Made by a program: the position numbers and the translations under genes | Source: Balanoglossus misakiensis | Taxonomy: Eukaryota > Hemichordata | Assembly: GCA_040954595.2 (NCBI GenBank) | Contig: CM082577.2 | Span: 14,508,001-14,572,000, forward strand | DNA length: 64,000 nt | Reading direction: 5' to 3' | The notes under the pieces: model-generated | The model's input: the letters and a program-made list of their open reading frames with translations, nothing else | Database searches by the model: none | What the model was told of the DNA's origin: nothing | Shown: piece by piece, positions 18,827 to 27,720 of the stretch | Position numbering within the stretch: position 1 is the first letter of the stretch | Layout: each line of letters opens with the position of its first letter

Positions 18827-19747
18827 ATGTCCATCAGAAACGCGCAAGTAAAAGCCCCTCCAGTTGAAGGCCCAGTGATTGCGCTTGAAGTAGACCGCAC
18901 GTTCGTTTCACAAAACTTGGACGGTGCGAAGTTATCGGTCACTCAGGATGTGCTCTACCCGAGAGACGACAAGGTCACAATTGTACCGGGACAGGTACTG
19001 TTGGGACACAGGGATTTTGCTTCTAGAAAGTGGGGAGTTGTTCCTTCACCAGCTGGGCTCATGGCAAAGTCATTTGATATACATACTGGAGATATCGAAA
19101 AAAGCAGGCAGATGTGGGAGTTAGACCCACAGGCGTATAAGGTACTGGGTATAGCTTCGACCGAATCCACCGATTGGGAAAAGGGTCAGCTAATGTCGAT
19201 TGTGTCAAAGTCACCCAGTACGGGTTTTTTAAACACAGGAGGCAATTGGATAAGAGACGGACAACTTGTCTGTGTGCGTCTCCCAACCCACGAAGAAGCC
19301 AATCAACACTTGCATCGGTATGGTTCGATCAAATTTGCCACCTATCCCCGCGACGATAACGACGTTCATTCAAATATATACGAGTTTATGGACTATCTAA
19401 GAATGGAAAAGGATATTGCTGTAGCAACAGGTCACCACAACAAAAGAGAATCGCTGAAAGCGCTCACCGAGATACTATCGCGTTCTGGGGAATTCATTTC
19501 GAGTCATATAGTGCCAGAGCCAAGATCCCGAGCACAATTCGACAACTGGAAGCGTACGGGATATATTTTCAACACTCCATTAACCCTATTCACTGATGAA
19601 GCGCACAGGATATCTTTGCAACATTTTCTCAACAATGTGGTCAAACTTGCCAACACAATTAGATCAAAGAACGACCTGATAATCTTAGGACTCGCCAGGC
19701 AAGATATACACCCTTACGAATACGGGAGCATAGAACTCTACGTTTAA
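18827..19747 (+). CDS. possible capsid triplex protein (306 aa)
   Basis: The gene lies 34 bp after the scaffold/protease gene and before the major capsid protein. The sequence is strand-rich, with no membrane segment and no catalytic motif, and its size is close to that of a triplex subunit. No sequence motif proves the assignment; it rests on position and size. AATAAA signals follow after about 80 bp. Confidence 0.45.
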   Translation: MSIRNAQVKAPPVEGPVIALEVDRTFVSQNLDGAKLSVTQDVLYPRDDKVTIVPGQVLLGHRDFASRKWGVVPSPAGLMAKSFDIHTGDIEKSRQMWELDPQAYKVLGIASTESTDWEKGQLMSIVSKSPSTGFLNTGGNWIRDGQLVCVRLPTHEEANQHLHRYGSIKFATYPRDDNDVHSNIYEFMDYLRMEKDIAVATGHHNKRESLKALTEILSRSGEFISSHIVPEPRSRAQFDNWKRTGYIFNTPLTLFTDEAHRISLQHFLNNVVKLANTIRSKNDLIILGLARQDIHPYEYGSIELYV

Positions 19748-20420
19748 TATCTGTACGCGGAACACGTGTAATGGCATAAGACAATTTACCGTGGATTGTA
19801 ATTTTTATCTTTATATATACATATTAAATAAATGTTACAAACAAAGTAATATAAGTAGTGAAACTTGCATGTCTACACACGAATAAATACACATAGACGA
19901 TCATATGGGTTAAAATGAATTTATTTTTAACATGTTGTAAGAGAGTGTGCTGTATGTGATAAACAATCACCTACACAGTTCTCATCTACATAACAATAAA
20001 ACTCCTTCTGTGATTGGTTCACCGCCGACCAGTCTCAAGTCCAGTTGGGGTCGTTAAAATTGCGGCCTTTATGACTTCAATGACTAATGAATGAAGTCAA
20101 TATGACCGCCGTTTCACCCCCCCCCCCCCCTCATATGTTACGGGGGAAATCATTACAACTGTACCATGGAATCCTCCTGTACATTACTTGTACCTTTCAC
20201 CATGGACTATGCGTTGTGCTTCTTCATCATCTTCGTAGATGTACCGAATATAACAGTCCATGGTGTCAGACTTGTAGCCACGAATAATGATTACTATCCT
20301 TTAGATGGGATTCAGCTATGCGTCTTCTCTGTTACAGCATGTTTCGCCAAAAGTGGTTCGTCAGAGATATTATATTAATAATGTGTTAGAATAGCGATAC
20401 GTGTATAAAGGTATTTCAAA
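19748..20420. other. intergenic region with C14 tract
   Basis: This gap holds several AATAAA signals (about 19827 onward), a run of 14 C (20117-20130) and a 70-codon frame at 20166-20378 with one hydrophobic stretch. I see no strong support for that frame as a gene. A TATAAAG lies at about 20404, only some 10 bp before the next ATG. Confidence 0.5.
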
Positions 20421-23400
20421 ATGCTGAATCCGTTCAGACGGGGTCAACCCAACATGAGCAGGCCTTTGATGACGTCTGATCTACTAAATTTTGACAATTT
20501 TTTTGCAGACGACGGGTCAAACCCGCCCTCTGGTCAGGGTCGATTCGGGGGAACATTCTCATCCAATCCAAACTATATCGGACATCGAAACCAGGGTCAC
20601 ACTGCCACAGACACCGATTGGGTTGCCCCGAAAGATGTCTTATTGAGTCAAAGGATATTATACGACTCGATCTCGCCTGATGAAGGCGTTGTTAAAGTGG
20701 GTGGTGATAGGTTGGCTTGGTTTTGTCCCATCGCTATTTTCAATGGAAGACCCAATTTTGCAATACAGGAAATCATCGCCCCGGCTTCAGTTGTAGATAA
20801 ATGTACATCCGCGTCTACTCTGCCAACACTGGGCGTTGAAAAGCAGTCGAGACAGTATACCATGGATATGATGGGCGTTGCCATCAGTTTAGCTCCAGAG
20901 CTTATTCAAAGAGGGACTGTTAACCAGATAAGGAATGCGTACAAACTCAAGGTCAAACAGGTGGTCGACAGTATCGCAATGACACTACAGGCAGTAGTAT
21001 ACAGTAATGTATTCGGTGGTCCCACACTCGAATACATGGAGTTTCGCAGGATGGGCAACGAAAGAGATGTTTCTAGAGCTAACCTATTTTATGGTACATA
21101 TCAGAAAAGAATCGACAATTTTCTACTATGGAACCTGGGGCGAACAAACAAGAAAGCTGTGTTAATTGACTTGGATAACTGTTTGAATTACAGTTCGAAC
21201 AACGACGGTGATGCCGACACAATAATATGTCACCCTGTCGTCGCAGGTGTCTTGAGGGAAACTGTCGCGCCTAATCTAGGCACGCAAGAAACTCGAGAAA
21301 CCTATTTTGTGAATACGTCTGATAATCACATTGTGTATAATCACCATCTTCAACCAGACCCAAACCTCTCCCACCAAGTTCATGCTCCAAATTTAAGAAC
21401 AATAGTTAATGCAAAAGTTAAGTACATTATTCCCTGTCCGGATGTACGAATAAACAATGTCAAGTCGAATCTCAGTGAACTCGAGGCCAACTTCAAATCG
21501 TTTAACGTTATAGGATATTGTCCATTACTGCAACAAATGGGTAGTCTACTGGACTTCAAACAAACCACATCTGTGGATTGGAATTCCATATACGTTACCG
21601 ACTTTGAGAAACGATACGATTCGAGGGTTACCTTGGACGAGGTGATGGAACAGGGTGGTTATTTTGTACCAGAAACATACAACGCGAGTTCTTATAACAA
21701 TCTATTGAGAAGTGCAGACTTTATTGAATTGACGACCATAACACCAGCCGAGTATTATCGATCATGCACAATGCCTTTCACTGGAAAGGAGAAATCCTGC
21801 TTGTTAGATCCTAGTCGAAAAGTGTATTATGACCCGGACAGACAAACATTTCTACCCGCGTTCACTTATGGACACAGCAACGTGAGCACCTGTCCCGTCG
21901 ACAGGGGTGACATTGTCGCCGGTATGACGTTCATGTCCAGGACAATGGTTGGCCTCGGAGAGCATTGCGACGAGGAATTGTTATGCAACTATGTAAGAGA
22001 CTGTCTGTCGCTGGAATGGTCTCAGGAGGATTTCGACACCCTTATGCTGTTTGATCGCACACCGTTTCACGAGGCAATGGGCGATGTGGCAGAAGTTGGC
22101 AATACCAGTGATGGGAATGGAAGTGGAGAAGGTTCAGGTAGCCAGGGGACATTGGCCCAAAGGGTTATCAGGGACGTCACTTCTCATAGTGGCGCCACAC
22201 ATTTTACCAATTACGATCAATTGCTAATCGTCCGTCATATTTGTCAGCAACGCAGATGCATCGATCGAGAAAGAGAGGAAGGTGGTCGTGCAGGTGCTAC
22301 CGCTATGAACGCATTAGACTGCGCAATTGTCAACATTACTATGATTATAGAATGGGTAGACTTACTCTATGACAAATATAAAACAGTAACCAAATCCAGG
22401 CCAGATACTACACACAGTTGGTTGTTCACGCCATTGGGTCATGAGACTCTACAAAAAGTATTTCACGATGACCGCCTAGATGAAGCGGATGAGAGAGATT
22501 ACACGCATATGTTACGCAACAAGGCTGCTCTGTACCACAATGTATTTCTGAGAGCATTTTCGCCGGTTGTATATGTTGCGGGAAATTCTTCTTTAGACGA
22601 AGCTATAGAGGCCGGCATCGTGAACGTTGTGGGGCTGGGTGACATTACACTGAACGAGGAGGTTTATCATTACAATTGTAACTTTAGTACATATTCAGCC
22701 AGGCGGACATTCAATACTATAGCTGATTCGTCATTCATACGCCCCAAGCAAAGATTTGTTATCTCCGATTTGAGTCCATTGCACTCATACAACAATGACT
22801 CTCCTGTCGATGCGGAACACTTTCTGAACCATAACTATTCCTACAGGTTGTCATGGATCTGCAGTTCGTCATACAGTCTCATGATCAAGTGTTTTACCAT
22901 GATTTTCATTAGCATGTTACAAAACCCAACCACTACTAGAGCGTTAGCAAAAGAAGGGATATATTTAAACACGGCGTTTCTTTTGTTCAGAAATGTGGTA
23001 CAGCGGACATGTAGCATCGCCATGGCGCGATCTGGTAGAGAGAACAGGTTCTTGTTTTGTGGCAATAGCACTACAAATAGTTACCATAGTAATGCCACCA
23101 GTTATGTGACGAATTGTCGTTTCGAGACAAATATGGTGGACTTCGACCCGATCAATAACACCAGGGTACAGTTGCACGTGGGAGGTCTGGGTTATAACAG
23201 GGGGATGGGTTCAAAAATTAGGGACCCGTTCACGGAGGGGACGTCCGATGGTAGGGGCGACTTTGTTGTTGTACCTATGTGTCCGATCGTAGATGTTGGG
23301 CTCTGGAATCACATTCAACCTATGAACGGGCGAGTTACGTTCGAAGATGGTAATTCAAACAAAAAGGCCACGAGAATAGACACTGTCCAAGGTATTTACA

Positions 23401-23888
23401 CCAATAATCCGTGGTCAACGGCTGGACTGTCAGAGGCTCAGATTATACATGGTAACATGCGACATCCCTTATGGGTTCACAATAGTAACAAGCACGGGAC
23501 GTTCAAGTGTTTCTTACAGGCCAAGACACCGTCACCACAATACCAAGTTGGTATTGATGAATTTTATAGGCCCATAGATTCCAATGGTCTACAGAGAGAA
23601 TCAAACATAGCTGTACAGGGTAGGCAGTACCACAACAACATTGACTGTCCATACGCTTTCAAGACTCTTAACAGAGGGTTTTATGGAATGGACGAAAATA
23701 GTAGCAATCGCTTCCAAGACGCCCTCAACGTCTCCACCGTTCGTGATGACGAAGGTTTACATCTGATGGATCCAATCACGATTCAACCGTCTGTCAAGAG
23801 AACGGACAAGTACTACGCAGAGACTGGAATCCGTAAGAAATTCAAGCCAGACGACGCGTCGCGTCAACACAGACTAATACCTATTTAG
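20421..23888 (+). CDS. major capsid protein (probable)
   Basis: This 1155-residue protein has the size and position of a herpesvirus HK97-fold major capsid protein: it follows the scaffold/protease and the possible triplex gene. It is rich in Asn, Asp and aromatic residues and lacks membrane segments, as capsid shells do. A Gly/Ser-rich loop (residues about 560-580) looks like a surface insertion. The N-terminal helix-rich region around residues 165-205 could be the scaffold-contacting part, but that is a guess. The ATG at 20421 follows a TATA-like element by about 10 bp, and an AATAAA is found at 24132. Divergence is such that homology rests on context and size more than on signature motifs. 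Confidence 0.7.
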   Translation: MLNPFRRGQPNMSRPLMTSDLLNFDNFFADDGSNPPSGQGRFGGTFSSNPNYIGHRNQGHTATDTDWVAPKDVLLSQRILYDSISPDEGVVKVGGDRLAWFCPIAIFNGRPNFAIQEIIAPASVVDKCTSASTLPTLGVEKQSRQYTMDMMGVAISLAPELIQRGTVNQIRNAYKLKVKQVVDSIAMTLQAVVYSNVFGGPTLEYMEFRRMGNERDVSRANLFYGTYQKRIDNFLLWNLGRTNKKAVLIDLDNCLNYSSNNDGDADTIICHPVVAGVLRETVAPNLGTQETRETYFVNTSDNHIVYNHHLQPDPNLSHQVHAPNLRTIVNAKVKYIIPCPDVRINNVKSNLSELEANFKSFNVIGYCPLLQQMGSLLDFKQTTSVDWNSIYVTDFEKRYDSRVTLDEVMEQGGYFVPETYNASSYNNLLRSADFIELTTITPAEYYRSCTMPFTGKEKSCLLDPSRKVYYDPDRQTFLPAFTYGHSNVSTCPVDRGDIVAGMTFMSRTMVGLGEHCDEELLCNYVRDCLSLEWSQEDFDTLMLFDRTPFHEAMGDVAEVGNTSDGNGSGEGSGSQGTLAQRVIRDVTSHSGATHFTNYDQLLIVRHICQQRRCIDREREEGGRAGATAMNALDCAIVNITMIIEWVDLLYDKYKTVTKSRPDTTHSWLFTPLGHETLQKVFHDDRLDEADERDYTHMLRNKAALYHNVFLRAFSPVVYVAGNSSLDEAIEAGIVNVVGLGDITLNEEVYHYNCNFSTYSARRTFNTIADSSFIRPKQRFVISDLSPLHSYNNDSPVDAEHFLNHNYSYRLSWICSSSYSLMIKCFTMIFISMLQNPTTTRALAKEGIYLNTAFLLFRNVVQRTCSIAMARSGRENRFLFCGNSTTNSYHSNATSYVTNCRFETNMVDFDPINNTRVQLHVGGLGYNRGMGSKIRDPFTEGTSDGRGDFVVVPMCPIVDVGLWNHIQPMNGRVTFEDGNSNKKATRIDTVQGIYTNNPWSTAGLSEAQIIHGNMRHPLWVHNSNKHGTFKCFLQAKTPSPQYQVGIDEFYRPIDSNGLQRESNIAVQGRQYHNNIDCPYAFKTLNRGFYGMDENSSNRFQDALNVSTVRDDEGLHLMDPITIQPSVKRTDKYYAETGIRKKFKPDDASRQHRLIPI

Positions 23889-24131
23889 ATCGAAGGGATA
23901 ACTGTCAAATCAGTTTCGTTTAATCCCACCCGCATAGATAGATAAAAGTTTTGTTAAGGCCAGAGAGAAAAAAAAATCTTGTTCATCGGATTTTTTGGAC
24001 GATGGTCCAGGAGCGGCGAGCGAATATTTTTTTTTTTTTTTTTTTTTAGGCTCGTGCTCTTTCATTTTGTTACCTGTATGTGTAGGTCTACCTGTGCTGT
24101 ACTATATGTAATGTATGACTTATACGGCCGA

Positions 24132-24137
24132 AATAAA
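24132..24137 (+). terminator. AATAAA polyadenylation signal after MCP
   Basis: First AATAAA downstream of the MCP stop, about 245 bp away. Confidence 0.5.
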
Positions 24138-24178
24138 AAGTTGAACCACCAGAAGTGACAACCACAATTTTTTCCGAG

Positions 24179-24221
24179 CATGGTGTATTATTTGCTGACC
24201 TTATATTGGCAAGCTTCACAA
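24179..24221 (-). repeat. 42-bp duplicate of an upstream/promoter region
   Basis: This block and 25519-25560 are identical but for about one base, in the same orientation. At 25519 it lies directly before and over the ATG of the CDK5-activator gene and includes a CCAATATA element. The copy here precedes an ATG (24181) whose frame closes after 39 codons, so it may be the remnant of a duplicated gene. Confidence 0.75.
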
Positions 24222-24705
24222 ATGGTGACCCCGACGTGATGAATTCTCAAGGCATGAGTGTATTGTATTTACAATCGTGACGTTACTGGTTACCGACTCA
24301 CCCTCTCCAGACAAGTGACGCACACGATCACGGCCAGTATGTATGGCAGGAAATCACACGCATTAATTCCCGAATAAAATTTGGGATAACGATTATTTAA
24401 AACGGAATGCTTGTTTTGAGAAAGCTGCCCGTCTCGCGCATAAAAGTTCAACATATTTGAAATATCTTAAATAAAAGTGAATAAGCTTTCAATATATATA
24501 TAATGACAACAAAATGGTTTAACACGTAACAAAAATATAAATTCTGTACAAAAATTCATGAATTCTTGTCAATGAATCTCAGATATAATAAATAATGTCT
24601 ATACAGCGTGATTTTGATTGTCTTTTCCATGTAACGTAAATACCACAACGTAGTTCTTCTCCAGGCGATGGGAAAATATAGTCTCTTGCCATGGACGAGC
24701 GAAAT

Positions 24706-25001
24706 TTAATCTATCAGGGAAATATATCTGCTCACAAATGCGCGCCATATTGGGTGGCAAAGCGCGTCGTCGTCATCAAAAGTGGAAATCAACACTAGAA
24801 CGTGAACATCGCTTTTGATGTCCGTTTCTCGAGTCACAGTTTCAAGTCTGAATACTCCAACACGACATATTAAAGCTCTGTCTCTTCCACCTCCAGTTTT
24901 GATTGTATAAACATCGTCGCGTCCGATGGCGCGATCATTTGGTGCAGCGTTCGGTCGGGTGCGAAATTTTCCCTTCAAGACGGTGTGATTTTTTTCCTCA
25001 T
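24706..25001 (-). pseudogene. small ORF that needs a frameshift at A7
   Basis: A 90-codon frame runs from 24978 to 24706 but has no ATG. An ATG at 25001 reads AGG AAA AAA and then closes; a minus-one shift on the run of seven A (complement of 24988-24994) would carry it into the 90-codon frame. The options are programmed slippage, an indel in a homopolymer (real or sequencing), or a downstream exon (a TTAG acceptor-like site lies just upstream). The protein is strand-rich with an Asp-rich FDDDD segment and is not recognised. Confidence 0.35.
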
Positions 25002-25035
25002 ACTAATTCTGTGTAACTACGAGTCTTGGCTGTCA

Positions 25036-25521
25036 TTATGAATACGATTTCAGTTCGGCAAAAACTTCTGAAAAATACGTACTCTCCTTGTTTATCCGTA
25101 ACATGTTGGCACTACAGTCATTTATAATTTTCAGGCTTCTGTCCCCGAATCTGTCTCTGTCGTCTTCAACTAGGAACGGTTTTAGCGGATAACTGATCTC
25201 GTTGCCCACGTAACTATAGGATAAGTACAGACATGTGAGCACGACGGCTTGTAGCTCAGACTCGGAGGTGATTTTGTCGTCGACAAAGTCCCGACATAAC
25301 ATGTACACGAAGACAAGGTTTGCCGGGGTGATGAAGGCAATGTCCTGCCACCCTTGCAAGAGCAGGGACCTGTCCACTGATCGCAGCCACATTATGGCAT
25401 CGTTGCCTTCGAAGTCCCGCAAGCAGGAGCATCGCCGACTGAGGAAATTTCCCAGACACTTCAGCAGTTCTCCGGTGGACGCTTGGATGGTTTTCTTGGT
25501 GTTCGGCGTTTTCACCGCCAT
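25036..25521 (-). CDS. CDK5 activator homologue (p25-like), captured from a host
   Basis: The 161-residue protein matches the cyclin-fold domain of CDK5 regulatory subunits (CDK5R1/p35, CDK5R2/p39) almost along its whole length. Diagnostic stretches are [32 protein letters not shown] and [19 protein letters not shown]. Host p35 also has an N-terminal myristoylated region; it is absent here, so the product looks like the soluble, deregulated p25 form. It is expected to bind and activate CDK5-class kinases, possibly in nucleus and cytoplasm. The gene uses many G/C third positions, unlike its AT-rich neighbours, which suggests recent capture. It has no introns. The 42-bp region over its start is duplicated at 24179. 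Confidence 0.93.
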   Translation of the reverse strand: MAVKTPNTKKTIQASTGELLKCLGNFLSRRCSCLRDFEGNDAIMWLRSVDRSLLLQGWQDIAFITPANLVFVYMLCRDFVDDKITSESELQAVVLTCLYLSYSYVGNEISYPLKPFLVEDDRDRFGDRSLKIINDCSANMLRINKESTYFSEVFAELKSYS

Positions 25522-25940
25522 GGTGTATTATTTGCTGACCCTATATTGGCAAGCTTCACACGATGAACAATTTATTTTTCTTCCTGGCCTAATTGTCTCT
25601 GTACTGTCCGTGTTGCCAGCCAATCCACTCATTTATTCCGCTGCTTTGATATAATTACATGCCTATGCAAATAGGGAAAGATATACAAATCTACATGCCT
25701 TTTTTTTATACACCACATAATACGTAAGTGCATGTATTCCAACTGTAATACATTGGATAGACCGTGTGCGTGCGTGTCACTATCCTGCGTGTAAAATTGG
25801 CGAGTATAATTTTTAGAGACAACTCGGCTTTTGTGGCTCATAATTCTAATTATATCAAAGTACAACGCCAACAGTCCTATACATCTGGCGTTGACATAAC
25901 CTATTAGCGTGTGCAGAGAACAGTATTGTTTAGTTGAACC
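25522..25940. other. intergenic region between divergent genes
   Basis: Contains the 42-bp duplicated promoter-like block (25519-25560). No convincing gene is seen in the remainder. Confidence 0.5.
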
Positions 25941-26306
25941 ATGAGAATTTTACTCGCTACTTTTATGGGGGTTCTCTTTATATCATTTATTATCGGTCTT
26001 ACAAACTTCGTCAAATCTTTACCGTCACATCATAATCCAAAGTCCCCGATAGCGCCACCCTTTTATTTACGGTGGTGTAAAGATTCCCTCTATACTACGC
26101 TGTCAGAGACGACCGAATGGGTACCCGATCAATTAACGAATCTGATGTACAACTCCACCTACACCCCAATGCCATTGAGGAAAGTGAGCAAAGAAACAGT
26201 AGGTTGGATGGCACAGAGGCTTTTAAACATCAAGTCTGCTATTACGCCCAACGCTCCAAAAGCCTTAGTAGGATACACGATAGATATTTCTATACAGGGT
26301 CCTTAG
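25941..26306 (+). CDS. small membrane or secreted protein (121 aa)
   Basis: The N-terminus (residues 3-22, ILLATFMGVLFISFIIGL) is a hydrophobic signal sequence or anchor. The rest is hydrophilic with one likely N-glycosylation site (NST). Its last 190 bp overlap the next gene in another frame. Unknown function; envelope or secreted protein by inference. Confidence 0.6.
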   Translation: MRILLATFMGVLFISFIIGLTNFVKSLPSHHNPKSPIAPPFYLRWCKDSLYTTLSETTEWVPDQLTNLMYNSTYTPMPLRKVSKETVGWMAQRLLNIKSAITPNAPKALVGYTIDISIQGP

Positions 26307-26818
26307 TAGTTGTGTTCGGACTAATGCTCGCTTCGCTGACCAACACTCTGTATCTCAACCATCTACATTCCAAGATAGCAGACGAACAATGCGAGTTGCC
26401 ATTCGGGGATGTCATTGATATCAACGAATATGGATACACTGTACACACATTCAATGGTCGTTTGTTGTTAAACAGAAAAAGTAGCGGGTCACAATTACCA
26501 GCAGGCCCTTGTACACACTTCAATTCGACTGTACAAGAAGCTGTCCAATGTGAATCTGAGATAATGTTATACGATATAAAAGGCGAACCATACTATGCTT
26601 TGCGCATGTTCAGAGATCAATCAAACCACACATTTTTAGTACAAGGGCCTTATAGTGGCAACGGCGACGAACACCAAGTCCACATCCGTACCGACCTTCA
26701 GTCTGGTAATGTCGTCGTTGGATATGGTCCAGTGCCGCCAAACAAAGTACCAGATGCAGAACTGTATGTAGACGGATTTATTTATGCTGCTACCTTGGAT
26801 AGAAGTAGTTTCAATTAG
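26117..26818 (+). CDS. type II membrane protein (233 aa)
   Basis: ATG at 26117 lies inside the preceding gene in a different frame. A single hydrophobic helix at about residues 61-80 (GSLVVVFGLMLASLTNTLYL) follows a basic cytoplasmic segment, suggesting a type II orientation. The 150-residue outer part has two NxS/T sites and several cysteines. It may be an envelope glycoprotein; no family is recognised. Confidence 0.65.
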   Translation: MGTRSINESDVQLHLHPNAIEESEQRNSRLDGTEAFKHQVCYYAQRSKSLSRIHDRYFYTGSLVVVFGLMLASLTNTLYLNHLHSKIADEQCELPFGDVIDINEYGYTVHTFNGRLLLNRKSSGSQLPAGPCTHFNSTVQEAVQCESEIMLYDIKGEPYYALRMFRDQSNHTFLVQGPYSGNGDEHQVHIRTDLQSGNVVVGYGPVPPNKVPDAELYVDGFIYAATLDRSSFN

Positions 26819-26911
26819 AACGAGACTGGGACACTGTTATCGAACATAACGGCGCCCCTATTTAATCCCACCTGTCAAACTAAGTATACCAGAACGAACG
26901 ACATACTTGGC

Positions 26912-27490
26912 ATGACAGAACAAACGTCAATGTCGTCTCAATTAGACCCCGAAATGTGTATTTGTCGCATATGCCAAGAAGGTGAATCGTGTGCTGAAGG
27001 CGGCATGCTTTTGATTGCACCTTGTTTATGCAAAGGTAGTCTGAAGTTTGTCCACCGTAGGTGCATCCAAACCTGGATAAGAAGCGCTCGTATCAACCGA
27101 TGTGAAATTTGTAATGCACGCTTCAAAATCATGGTTGAGACTAGACCAATATCAGAATGGACATTGCCGAAGATGACCAGAACGATATGGATAAATATTG
27201 CACTTGTGTTGTCGTGTACTGTGTGTATATTAGGCATATCATTACACATGCACCTTTTGGTGGAATCCCTATTTCTAAAGATGGATGCACTGAATACATT
27301 TTTCGTGGTGGCTTGCGTGTTGCTGGCACTTATGGCGCTGACTGCATTTGTCCTCCTAGAGACTTTTAGGTGCGTGGACGTGTATGTGTGGTTAAGAGAG
27401 AACAACAGAGAGATAGGTGTTAAGGACTATTGCCCATCTTCTCAACAAATACATGGTGGTGATGAAGACATACGCACGAATACGGTGTAG
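26912..27490 (+). CDS. MARCH-type RING-CH ubiquitin ligase
   Basis: The N-terminus holds a C4HC3 RING-CH domain (about residues 16-69: CRICQEG, PCLCKGSLKFVHRRC, CEIC). Two transmembrane helices follow (about 91-113 and 124-147), then a short cytoplasmic tail. This is the architecture of cellular MARCH proteins and of the gammaherpesvirus K3/K5 and poxvirus ligases that ubiquitinate surface immune receptors. It probably acts in ER or endosomal membranes on host membrane proteins; the target cannot be read. TATTTAA lies about 55 bp upstream. Confidence 0.9.
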   Translation: MTEQTSMSSQLDPEMCICRICQEGESCAEGGMLLIAPCLCKGSLKFVHRRCIQTWIRSARINRCEICNARFKIMVETRPISEWTLPKMTRTIWINIALVLSCTVCILGISLHMHLLVESLFLKMDALNTFFVVACVLLALMALTAFVLLETFRCVDVYVWLRENNREIGVKDYCPSSQQIHGGDEDIRTNTV

Positions 27491-27720
27491 ACACCATGTA
27501 ATTGTTCCATACTCTATTTTTGTTTTGTTCATTACGATGACGACATTGTTGTCCAATCAGTATCCTCCCTTCTCACCCCCCATGATGAGTACGGCGATTT
27601 TGACAATGAACGAGTCACATCGTTCGTCCATGTAATGAGCCGTTGGTGACATTCACCATATATAAGCAAGAGCGATTTCAGTCACTCTCGCCAATCACAG
27701 TTTGCCTATATCAAACAACA

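Larger units (their letters stand above)
23889..24705. other. intergenic region with T21 tract and a promoter-like duplicate
   Basis: The gap holds a run of 21 T (24027-24047), the AATAAA that probably ends the MCP transcript (24132-24137), and a 42-bp block at 24179-24221 that nearly duplicates the 5' region of the CDK5-activator gene. An ATG at 24181 (minus) opens only 39 codons after that block, to 24062. The rest is AT-rich and featureless. Confidence 0.55.

Noticed and set aside
20087-20378. Two short ORFs before MCP
   Set aside because: They flank or cross the C14 tract and lack motif or context support; described only within the gap.
27417-27635. 72-codon ORF with a hydrophobic stretch after the MARCH gene
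   Set aside because: Overlaps the MARCH C-terminus, and the frame has no good upstream start.
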